Below, one piece after another: positions 52,804 through 61,450 of a stretch of 64,000 nt of DNA (within the stretch, counting starts at the first letter, position 1; each line of letters opens with the position of its first letter). The translations under genes were made by a program, and so were the position numbers. The notes under the pieces are model-generated. The model was not told the DNA's origin. It saw only the letters and a list, made by a program, of their open reading frames with translations, and searched no databases. Origin of the DNA: Treponema saccharophilum DSM 2985 (GTDB taxonomy: Bacteria > Spirochaetota > Spirochaetia > Treponematales > Treponemataceae); contig NZ_AGRW01000039.1 in the NCBI RefSeq assembly GCF_000255555.1, forward strand, positions 20,479 to 84,478. The letters run 5' to 3'.

Positions 52804-55800
52804 TTACTCAGCGTTAGCCTTTGTGTACCACATTGCCAAAGTAAGAGTATCACTTGCGTGACCACCGTTGTTGTAAGTGCCGCTGTTCATTTCAATATAA
52901 CCTATTCCAATTAAATCAGATAATTTATACTCTCTGTAAGCATCGCGGAGAGGAGTAGAACTTCTACCTCCACTACTGCTTGCCATATATGCGTCAGCGG
53001 TACTACAAATAAAATCAGAGTCTTTTTTATCCAAAGTTTCAGAAAAACTATATGTGTTAAAATGAGTGTCGCTAAAGTCCGACCAGTCGTTCCACCTTCT
53101 GACCTCGCGGCCATTAATATAAACACCGCCTTTAAAATAATCTTTTGAGAAGTTTTTTATCTCGGCATCGTACAAAGTTATTTTGACTTTCCTTATTCCC
53201 GCATAAACCCGCTTTGTTATTTCCATCGTTTCTGCACCGCTTTTTTCAAGTTTTACTTGAATCGTGTGGAAGCCGTCTTCCAAAACTTCGTCGTTGATGT
53301 TCGTGTTTAGAGAAGGAGTTTCGTCATCAATCGTTACTTCCATTGAATATCCGACATTTTCATACGGATTTACGATGCTCATCTTGATATTGCGATAATC
53401 AATATAGCTGTATTTATAAACATCGTACTCAAGCCCGTCTCCAGGATTTTCCTCAGTGCCCGTGTTTGTCACAGTGCCGTAGTTTGCTCCGTTCGAAAAT
53501 CCTATGATAGGAACAAGTTTTCCATCACTTCCGACGAAAAGCATTTCCGGCTTGGAATCAGGCTTTCTTACGCGGAATTTGTAACATTCATCTGCTATGG
53601 CATCGCCATCCAGAACTTGCGTTCCGGCTGTATAATCAGCTTCTGGAATTGTAATCAGTGCGGCAAGATTCTCGCTTTCTAGTGAACCAGAAACGGTGAT
53701 TGTCTTTTCATGCTCAAGATACACGTCGTTCTTTTGTTCGTTGTCTGGAAGAATCACTGCACTTCCACTCATTTTAAGATTGGTTGCATCACCGCCATAA
53801 ACAGCCCCGCCTTTTTCATCAGCCGTGTTTGATTCGATGGAGCCACTGTTCATTGTAATAACTGCGGATGAACTATAAATGCCGCCGCCTTTTACCGCCG
53901 TATTTCCGGCTATTTTTCCCGTCCATTCTTTTTCGGAATTTGCCCCATCATACCCCAGATAACAGTAGCCTCCCTCCGAATAGATACCGCCGCCACGGTC
54001 GTCCGCCGTATTTTTGTCAGTTCCGCTTCCGCCAATTGTAGCGTTTCCTGAGACAAATATTTTTCCCTGATAATTGAGAAGTCCTCCGCCGTATTTTGTC
54101 GTGGAGTTTCTTGCAATCGCACCACCCAAAATATAGACCGAAGATGCCGCGCTGATATTTGCAATTCCGCCTCCGCCGTAGCCGTCAGTAGTTACTTCCG
54201 TGCTGTTAGAGGAAATCGCGCCGTCTTCCATGACAAAAGTTCCCTCATTGCAGACTCCTCCTCCCTGTGAGTGCGAACCGTCCTTCGCTGAGTTGCTTGT
54301 AATATTTACACCGTATTTTATGGTCAACTTTCCTTTGTTGTAGATTCCGCCGCCTTCCTGAGCCTCGTTTGCCGTAATCAGGACACCGCCGGAAACCGTT
54401 CCGTCTCCGAGCGTGACGTCAGCTTTTTTCTCATCAATATAGATTCCGCCGCCCTTAGAATCGGTTTTTCCGTTTTTAATCGTGAAATTGACAATCTTTA
54501 CCGGAACTTCCGTACTTATGGTAAGAGCCGAACCGTTATTGTTCGCATCAATCATCGACGTGCCGCTCGTTCCCTTGATTGTAAGGGAATCTGCCATCGA
54601 TTTTGTTAAGTCAGACGGAATTTCCTGAACTTCGACAAGTTTTCCGTCAACAAGAATCGTGTACTCACCGCCGACAGCATTCAAAAGCTCTTTTACGCCC
54701 CGCTTTATAGTCTTGAACGGATTCGCCCTCGTTCCGGGCGTGCTTTCCCCGTCGTCACCGTTCGGCGCGACGTAAATCGGCGCAGTTATGTAAATGCTTT
54801 TCTTGTCCCCGGAAATACATTTATCCCATCCGTCCTGAGTAATGGCAAAACAGCCCGCGAAATCTGTCGCGTCAGTAACGGTCTCGCCGTCCACCTGAAC
54901 TATTGTCGTTCCCCGCTTCCACGCTGCCGGCGTTATCGTCGCGATTGGGGCTTCTCCGGTCAGTTCGCCCGTGATTGTGATAACTTTCCCGCTTGGAAGG
55001 TAGACGTCGTTGCTTGAATCGATTTTTGCACCGCCCTGCATTTTCAATGAACCATTGTCCATTGAAATTCCGCTTCCGTAACTGCCTGCAGTATTTCCGC
55101 TGATTGTTCCGCCTTCTATGGTAACTATACTGCTTGATTGTGCAATAAAAATGCCGCCACCTTTTACAGCAGCCTCATTAGAAGTAATTTTGCCCCCGCT
55201 GATTAAAGCAGTACAGTCAGCTCCTACATAAATACCGCCCCCTCTAAATGAATCTTCATTCTCTTCCTCCGGCTGCAAAGCTGTATTTCCGCTGACAGTT
55301 CCGCCGGTCATTGTAAATTTGCCATAGCCGACATACATTCCCCGTTCAGCGTTATACGAGACAGAGCCGGAACTAAACTTAAACACTTTATTAGAATGAG
55401 AAGTATCTTGTTGATGAATGCCACCAGAATTCTTTGCGTAATTATAATAAACACCGCCTGTAAGAACTGCTTCTGTATCCGCTGAAGAAAATCCTAAATA
55501 AAGATTTCCTGTAGAACAAATACCGCCGCCTTTAACTGTTGCCTTGTTTGAGTAACATGATTCATCTTTTGTTGCGGCTGTAGTTTTTGACGAGTCGCCG
55601 ATGACGGCAGAGCCGTACATGAACATCGTGCCCGTGCTGTACACGCCGCCGCCACAATTCGAGGCAGTGTTTTTTGAAATCACGCCGCCGCAAAGATACA
55701 GCGTTCCAGCATTAAAAATGCCGCCGCCGTCTTTCGCATCATTGGAAATGATTTCGGTATTTTCTGAGATGGTGACGGAAGAGGCGCTTGCAAGATAGAT

Positions 55801-56942
55801 TCCGCCTCCGTTTCCGGCCGTTTCTCCGCCGGTGATTGTGATGTTCTCGATGGTGACGGGAACATCCGTCTCAATCGTGAGCGCCGTCCCTTCTTTGTTC
55901 CCGTCGATTTTCGCGCCCGCGCCCGCGCCTTTTATCGAAAGCTTTTTCGCCTTATACGCTCCGCTCCCGTCCTTTTTGAGCGACGCGGGGATTTCCTGCG
56001 CGCCCGCAAGCTCCCCGTCGACGAGTATTGTGTAATCGGTCTCGGAATCCATGAGCGCGCCCATCGCCCTCGCAATCGATTTGTACGGCTCCGCGCGCGT
56101 CCCCGTCTCCCTGCTGTCCTCTTTCCTCGACGACACATAAATCCTCGAAAGCGCGAATTTCTTGACGAGGTCATCCGTGACGACGCATTTCCCGTCCGTG
56201 ATGTACGCCGACGAGCCGAACCACGAATCGGTCACAAGCGATTTGCAGACGTGGACTGACTCGCGGAATTCGTAGAGGAGAATCCTGTTTCCGTCGGACG
56301 CGCTTTCCGTGTTGTAGAAGCTGAACACCGCCCCGTAGCACCCCGAATCGAGTTCCGCGCTCCATGTTATTTTCCCGCCGGAACATACGGGGGGGGTATG
56401 ACCGAATCTTCACCCGGAATATTTACCGCGCACGACTTTATTTCAGTTTCGCTGACGTCTATTTCGAGGCTGACGGTACCTTTCCCGCTTTCCATATAGG
56501 GCTTTACGGGAACCTCGCAGAAAAACGCGTCGCCGGGCTTCAGCGTTTTTTTCACCTCTCCGAAAAGCACTGTCTCATCCCCGATTTTCCCCGTCGCCGT
56601 AATCGTGTACTCAGTCCCGCCCTCAACAACCGCAAGGTCGCCGAACGAGAACGAGAGATTTTCCGCATCGACATCGGCGGTGTACTTTCTCCCCCCGTCC
56701 GAGGCCTCCACGGAATACGAGAGTTCCTCGCCCAGCGACGGAAGCGCAGTCCGCGCGCTGCTTTTCCGGAAAACGCCCGGCGCCGCACCCGAAACCGCCA
56801 CGCTCCCCCGAACGGATGCCGTCAGCGCCCCCGCCGATTTCTCAACGCTTTCATCATCCCCAAAAAGCGCGCACGACGAAGGCGCAAAACAAACCGCAAC
56901 CGCGAGCACAACCGCAAAAAAAATCCCGCATCTTCTTTCCAT
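52804..56942 (-). pseudogene. Phase-variable mosaic beta-helix lipoprotein, out of frame at a C8 tract
   Basis: The 5' part (from ATG 56942, GGAG seven bases upstream) encodes a lipoprotein signal ending APSSC and the same N-terminal module as the 28.7-kb protein. The minus strand then reads ATA-C8-GTATG at 56396-56389, and the frame closes 13 codons after the tract begins (stop at 56367). In the frame one base on, CSGGKITWSAELDSGCYGAVFSFYN continues the homology without a break and runs about 1190 codons to 52804. Nine or six Cs would restore one protein of about 1380 residues. The body holds two long right-handed beta-helix blocks (GGGIY.. NTA.. turns) and a distinct C-terminal domain (KVKITLYDAEIKNF, GIGYIEMNSGTYNNGG). 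More A+T-rich from about 55.6 kb down. Most likely a switched-off contingency gene rather than a dead one. Confidence 0.85.
56389..56396. repeat. Homopolymeric G8/C8 tract in the lipoprotein gene
   Basis: Eight consecutive G on the plus strand. The homologous place in the paralogue (about 30.73 kb) has only four Cs before GTA. Tract length sets the reading frame; suited to slipped-strand mispairing. Confidence 0.85.
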
Positions 56943-57082
56943 AAAAACACTCCGCTACACCCTTCGCCCACAATTTTAAGAACATTCTCATTTTACCACA
57001 CCTTCCCAAGCACCTGTCCATATCATCCCTAGTGCAACCGCATTATACAATTTCCATAGTCGAAGTAATGAAAAAACGACTT

Positions 57083-57300
57083 CGGGAACGCCACTTCCAT
57101 TAGAACTGGAATGCCGTTCCCATTAGAGCAGGAACATCGTTCCCATTAGAGCAGGAATGCCACTCCCATTAGAGCAGGAACGACGCTCCCATTAGAGCAG
57201 GAACATCGTTCCCATTAGAGCAGGAACATCGTTCCCATTAGAGCAGGAATGCCACTTCCATTAGAGCAGGAACGACGTTCCCATTAGAGCGGGAATACCC
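57083..57300. repeat. 23-bp tandem repeat array B (about 9.5 units)
   Basis: Same unit family as array A at 31.4 kb, such as GCAGGAACATCGTTCCC-ATTAGA and GCAGGAATGCCACTCCC-ATTAGA, head to tail. It starts about 140 bases upstream of the lipoprotein start codon at 56942. Between array and gene a TATAAT box (57047-57042, minus strand) is a candidate -10. Confidence 0.9.
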
Positions 57301-58045
57301 CGCAAGCCGAACTCAGAACGGGAAAATCCACGCAAACAAAATCTCAGAACGCAAAAATCCCCCCACACGCGCAATCCCCATCTGGGCGCACACGTGCCCC
57401 CGGCACGTGCTGCGCGCGCTTGCTCCAACCAAGCCGAACTCAGAACGGGAAAATGGACAGCAAGCCGAACTTGGAACGAAAATACTCCGCAAGCCGAACT
57501 TGGAACGAAAAAAAACGCATCCACGCACGCCAATTCCATCCGGGCGCACACGTGCCCCCCGGCACGTGCTGCGTGCGCTTGCTCCAACCAAGCCGAACTT
57601 AGAACGAGGGAATGTCGCAAACCAAACTGAGAACGACAAAATTCCCACACACGCGCAACCCCACCCGGGCGCACACGTGCCCCCGGCACGTGCTGCGTGC
57701 GCTTGCTCCAACCAAAGCCGAACTTAGAACGGGGAAAATGGACAGCAAGCAAAAGAACGGGAAAATCCACGCAAACAAAATCTCAGAATGCAAAAATCCC
57801 CACACACGCGCACACCCCCACCAAGGCGCACACGTGCCCCCAGCACGTGCTGCGTGCGCTTGCTCCAACCAAGCCGAACTTAGAACGAGGGAATGTCGCA
57901 AACCAAACTGAGAACGCAGAAACGCCACAAACCAAACTGAGAACGACAAAATTCCCACACACGCGCACAACCCCACCCGGGCGCACACGTGCCTCGCACG
58001 TGCTGCGTGCGCTTGCTCCGAGAAAGCCAATCTAAGAACGGGAAA
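57301..58045. repeat. Dispersed hairpin repeat cluster 3 (five units)
   Basis: Five copies of a 130-160 bp unit. Each has a CACGTGC...GCACGTG hairpin near 57391, 57549, 57677, 57829 and 57987 and is followed by TGCGTGCGCTTGCTCC and AACCAAGCC-GAACTTAGAACG-type core. Loops vary (CCCCG, CCCCCCG, CCCCA, CTC) while stems keep pairing. A second short motif, GGAAAATGGACAGCAAGC, also recurs three times; its last copy supplies the -35 of glyA. ORFs through this area read the repeat only. Confidence 0.85.
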
Positions 58046-58046
58046 A

Positions 58047-58075
58047 TGGACAGCAAGCGCCGTTTTCTGTAAACT
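58047..58075 (+). promoter_or_regulatory. glyA promoter
   Basis: TGGACA (58047-58052), 17 bases, TAAACT (58070-58075), about 25 bases from a start at 58107 after TSS. The -35 hexamer lies inside the last copy of a repeated motif, so the repeat family has contributed to the promoter. Confidence 0.6.
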
Positions 58076-58106
58076 GTTCCACAATCTCAAAAAAATGGAG
58101 TAAAAG

Positions 58107-59609
58107 ATGCCAACACCCTTGGAAAACTATCTTTCTTCTTGCGGCGGAAAACCGACTGCCGCGATGTGCGCGTATGTCGCGAACCTCCAGCAGGTCGCAA
58201 CTGTGAACCCATCGATTGCCGCTGACGTGGTGAACGAAATCGAGAACCAGAGGAGCCACCTCAAGCTCATCGCATCGGAGAACTACTGCTCTCTGGCTGT
58301 TCAGGCGGCGATGGGAAACCTTCTCACCGACAAGTACGCAGAAGGATATCCCGAGCACCGCTACTACGGCGGCTGTGTGAACGTAGATGCCGTCGAATCG
58401 ACTGCGGCGCGCGAGGCGGAGGCACTTTTCGGGGCGGACTACGCATACGTGCAGCCGCATTCCGGCGCGGACACGAACCTCGTCGCCTATTGGGCAATTC
58501 TTTCGGCAAAGGTGGAGACACCGACGCTTGAGGAACTCGGCGTGAAATCATTGAACGACCTCACGGACGAGCAGTTCGCCGAACTCCGGAAGAGATTCGG
58601 AAACCAGAAGCTCATGGGCCTCGACTACTCTTGCGGCGGCCACCTCACACACGGCTACAAGATGAACGTCTCCGCCCGCATGTTCGAGTCGCATCCGTAC
58701 GGCGTCGACGAGAAGACAGGCCTCTTGGACTACGACGCAATCGAAAAGCAGGCGATGGAAGTGAAGCCGCTCATTCTCCTCACAGGATATTCAGCATACC
58801 CGCGCGCAATCAACTTCAAGAGATTCAGGGAAATCGCGGACAAGTGCGGAGCCGTGTTGATGGTGGATATGTCGCACTTCGCAGGACTCGTCGCAGGAAA
58901 AGTCTTCACGGGCGACGAGGACCCGGTCAAATGGGCGGACATCGTAACGACGACGACGCACAAGACTTTGCGCGGTCCACGCGGCGCAATGATTCTCTGC
59001 AAGAAAGAATTCGCCGACTACGTGAACAAGGGCTGCCCGATGGTCTTGGGCGGACCGCTCCCGCACGTCATGGCCGCGAAGGCTTTGGCGTTCAAGGAAG
59101 CCAACACGAAGGAGTACCAGGACTACGCGCACCAGGTCGTCAAGAACGCGCAGGCTTTGGCGAAGAACCTCGCCGACCTGAACGTCCCTCTCCAGACGAA
59201 CGGAACCGACAACCACCTCATGCTCGCGAACGTCTTCGAAGCCTACGGACTCACCGGAAAGCAGGCTGAGGCGGCGTTGTTCCAAGCCGGCGTGACCGTG
59301 AACGCAAACGCGCTGCCGTACGACAAGAACGGCGCATGGTACACTTCAGGACTCCGCCTCGGAACCCCAGCCCTCACCACGCTCGGCATGAAGGAAGAGG
59401 AGATGAAGGAAGTCGCCGCAATCATCGACATGGTGCTCAAGGGAACGAAACCTGGCGTCACAAAGGACGGAAAACCGGCGAAGCTCAAGATTGTCCTCGA
59501 CGAGTCAGTGAAGGAAGCCGCCTCAAAGAGAGTGCAGGCTCTCCTCTCAAAATTCGTCCTGTACCCAGAGCTTGACCTCGAGTTCTTGAAGAAAGAATTT
59601 GTAAAATAG
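58107..59609 (+). CDS. glyA: Serine hydroxymethyltransferase, long form
   Basis: PLP enzyme converting serine and THF to glycine and methylene-THF. Motifs: LIASENYCSLAVQAAMGNLLTDKYAEGYPEHRYYGG, GGHLTHGYKMNVSARMFESHPYGVD, VDMSHFAGLVAGKVF, DIVTTTTHKTLRGPRGAMIL (PLP Lys in HKT) and SGLRLGTPALTTLGM. At 500 residues it is about 80 longer than E. coli GlyA. There is an N-terminal extension of about 30 residues and an insertion of about 35 after NLVAYWAILSAK (VETPTLEELGVKSLNDLTDEQ). The motif PHSGADTN replaces HSGSQAN. This is the long type I associate with chlamydiae and treponemes. GGAG lies six bases before the ATG. Confidence 0.95.
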   Translation: MPTPLENYLSSCGGKPTAAMCAYVANLQQVATVNPSIAADVVNEIENQRSHLKLIASENYCSLAVQAAMGNLLTDKYAEGYPEHRYYGGCVNVDAVESTAAREAEALFGADYAYVQPHSGADTNLVAYWAILSAKVETPTLEELGVKSLNDLTDEQFAELRKRFGNQKLMGLDYSCGGHLTHGYKMNVSARMFESHPYGVDEKTGLLDYDAIEKQAMEVKPLILLTGYSAYPRAINFKRFREIADKCGAVLMVDMSHFAGLVAGKVFTGDEDPVKWADIVTTTTHKTLRGPRGAMILCKKEFADYVNKGCPMVLGGPLPHVMAAKALAFKEANTKEYQDYAHQVVKNAQALAKNLADLNVPLQTNGTDNHLMLANVFEAYGLTGKQAEAALFQAGVTVNANALPYDKNGAWYTSGLRLGTPALTTLGMKEEEMKEVAAIIDMVLKGTKPGVTKDGKPAKLKIVLDESVKEAASKRVQALLSKFVLYPELDLEFLKKEFVK

Positions 59610-59640
59610 ACCGCGCACAGGACGCGTGCATAAAAGCAAC

Positions 59641-59680
59641 ACGCCCCCGCGAAGGGTTTTCCCTTGCGGGGGCGTTTTTG
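59641..59680 (+). terminator. Terminator after glyA
   Basis: ACGCCCCCGCGAAGGG pairs with CCCTTGCGGGGGCGT around TTTT, followed by T-rich sequence. Confidence 0.95.
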
Positions 59681-59730
59681 TTGATTCAGTGAATTTCGCA
59701 AAGGCTAATGCGCGACAGAAAATGTTGTGC

Positions 59731-59940
59731 TTATTTCTGCGTCAGACAACTTTTCACGGTCAAATCAGTCCTATCAAGCAGTATCCGCAAAAGGAATTCC
59801 GTAAGCTTGTTGTCGCCAGAAAACACGATTGTCATAAAGTCATCGTCCATAAGACGAAGCGACTGTATCCTCTCCATCATTTTCGGGTCGATTTTTGACA
59901 GCGATTTTGTCTGTGCTCTACATTTTCCTTCCTTTGTCAT
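59731..59940 (-). pseudogene. N-terminal remnant of a PD-(D/E)XK (Rpn-type) nuclease/transposase
   Basis: Only about 69 codons remain: MTKEGKCRAQTK, then IQSLRLMDDDFMTIVFSGDN and LTEFLLRILLDRTDLTVKS before a stop. The LRLMDDDFMTxVF...LLLRIIL segment opens a large family of Rpn-like recombination-promoting nuclease / transposase proteins of 280-320 residues, common in gut Firmicutes and treponemes. The nuclease core is missing. A TATACT box precedes the ATG by six bases with no ribosome site. Likely a decayed mobile-gene fragment. Confidence 0.7.
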
Positions 59941-60154
59941 AGCCATAGTATAGCACTCTTGGAGTTTCTTCAGTACACGCAAAAATACAAGAGCACAGAA
60001 AAAAATCTGTGGAGTATTTTATGTAGAAAAAGAACAAGCAAAGCAAACTGTCCTTAAAAAAATGCAAAAATTCATGTAAACGAAATCAATACACACGACC
60101 GCTAGCTCTACTTGGTTCTCACAATCATCTCCAGTTTTTTTCCAACAAACAATA

Positions 60155-60245
60155 GCCCGCGCAAGCGGGCTGCCATGGTATACCATGGCAATGGAATTGA
60201 CAGATTCCATTGCCGCAAAACATCGCTTCGCTCGTTTTGCGGCAA
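60155..60245. repeat. Four abutting inverted repeats
   Basis: GCCCGC-GCAA-GCGGGC (60155-60170), TGCCATGGTATACCATGGCA (60171-60190, perfect), AATGGAAT-N6-ATTCCATT (60190-60211) and TTGCCGCAAAAC-N12-GTTTTGCGGCAA (60210-60245, perfect) lie end to end. The 340-base gap 59941-60281 contains little else; a weak minus-strand ORF (60019-60210) across it is not convincing. Confidence 0.88.
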
Positions 60246-60281
60246 TAACGAATGATGGAGAAATTTGGAGGAATATTTTTT

Positions 60282-60458
60282 ATGAATAATTGCAAGTTTT
60301 CAAAAAATGAAGTTGTAGATGGAATTAAACATGAAATCTGCACTAATAAAGAGCTAAAACGAATTAATAAATCTAACGATAAAGATTTGCCGTGTATTGG
60401 AAACGGATGTGGAAAATCTGAAGAAAAAGCTGACAACCAAACGGAGGCAAAACAATGA
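60282..60458 (+). CDS. 58-residue Cys-containing protein of unknown function
   Basis: MNNCKFSKNEVVDG ... DLPCIGNGCGKSEEKADNQTEAKQ. Charged and soluble; one Cys near the N terminus and a CxxxxxC pair late. GGAGG ten bases before the ATG supports translation. Its stop overlaps the next start as ATGA, so the two are coupled. A+T-rich, unlike the surrounding core genes. No family recognised. Confidence 0.65.
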   Translation: MNNCKFSKNEVVDGIKHEICTNKELKRINKSNDKDLPCIGNGCGKSEEKADNQTEAKQ

Positions 60459-61351
60459 AAAAGAAAATAAATTTTTTTGCCATTGTTTTTTGTTCAGTTT
60501 TATTGCCTAACGCCCTTTTAGGCTGCTCAAGTTTAGGAGTAGCAACAAGCGGAGCAAAATATTTTAATGGCAAGAAAGAAACTGACTTGGTGAAGTATTT
60601 TAAGTATGACGGTGAGCCAGTCAAGGCAACTGGCGATTATGATAAAGTTCTTCGCTTTTCAAATCTCGTGACAACTGTGTATGTAGATAAAACTACAACT
60701 AAAAAATTCAAGAATAGACGATATTCTACTGTTTCCAGTTTTAGTTTCTATAAATTAGATGATGGTTGCTATGTTTATCCAGAAACAATTCATATTCAAG
60801 ATGTTCTAGACGGTGGAAAACTCTATAGAACTGTCAATCAAGATGTCTCAAAATCTCAGGGACGTGCTCAAGGTATAATGGAGCTTGGTACAAGGACTCA
60901 TAGAAATAATAATAGTGAGATTAGCTCAACTATAAACTCATTTAATTACGCTGTTCAACAATACAGAGCTGTTAAAAAATCAAATGACAGTGCGATGTTT
61001 GAAAGAACAAATATAAATGAGGTTTATTACATATATGATATTCAAACTAATCGATTCCAATATTCAGATAATGCTGTGAGTGGTGCTGTTGAATATGAAT
61101 ATTCGCTTCAATCTGTCTCCGTCTATGAGGATTCAAAATCATCTACTGAAACTCACATCGCATATATTTATAACGACCGTGAGAACAAATATACAGATGA
61201 AAAAGGCAATTCTATAGACGAGTCTGATGCTTTTACAAATGAAAAATCTTATAATGCGAAAGGATTTGAAAGCCGCAGAAAAGACAAGGGTGTTTCACTT
61301 GTTGCCTACATAAAAGACGGTGTTGTAGAAAAAGTTGAATCCGCAGAATGA
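60455..61351 (+). CDS. Lipoprotein of unknown function
   Basis: 298 residues. Signal MKKKINFFAIVFCSVLLPNALLGC with the Cys near 24. The mature part is rich in Tyr, Lys, Asp and Ser with strand-forming blocks (RFSNLVTTVYVDKTTTKKF, INEVYYIYDIQTNRFQYSDN, VSLVAYIKDGVVEKVES); no motif is recognised. GGAGG seven bases upstream. A+T-rich codon use contrasts with nearby genes and suggests recent acquisition together with the upstream small gene. A terminator hairpin follows. Confidence 0.78.
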   Translation: MKKKINFFAIVFCSVLLPNALLGCSSLGVATSGAKYFNGKKETDLVKYFKYDGEPVKATGDYDKVLRFSNLVTTVYVDKTTTKKFKNRRYSTVSSFSFYKLDDGCYVYPETIHIQDVLDGGKLYRTVNQDVSKSQGRAQGIMELGTRTHRNNNSEISSTINSFNYAVQQYRAVKKSNDSAMFERTNINEVYYIYDIQTNRFQYSDNAVSGAVEYEYSLQSVSVYEDSKSSTETHIAYIYNDRENKYTDEKGNSIDESDAFTNEKSYNAKGFESRRKDKGVSLVAYIKDGVVEKVESAE

Positions 61352-61399
61352 AAAACTCGCTTAATAAGCGGCGCACATAGAAGCGCGCGAACGCCCCTT

Positions 61400-61434
61400 G
61401 AAGATTTTCTCAGAGGGCGTTTTTTTTAATCGAA
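61400..61434 (+). terminator. Terminator after the lipoprotein gene
   Basis: AACGCCC...GGGCGTT stem extended by partly paired bases, followed by T8. Confidence 0.85.
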
Positions 61435-61450
61435 GGAAGGTTGTCAAAAT

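Noticed and set aside
57313..58090. Several overlapping ORFs of 100-170 codons in the hairpin-repeat cluster
   Set aside because: All read the same repeat in different frames and both strands; no independent coding signal.
60019..60210. Minus-strand 63-codon ORF over the stacked palindromes
   Set aside because: Overlaps the palindromes, lacks a ribosome site or -10 box, and has no recognisable sequence.
60155..60245. Integron attC site, considered because treponemal integrons exist
   Set aside because: No GTTRRRY/RYYYAAC simple-site boxes in the right order and no neighbouring cassette series or integrase.
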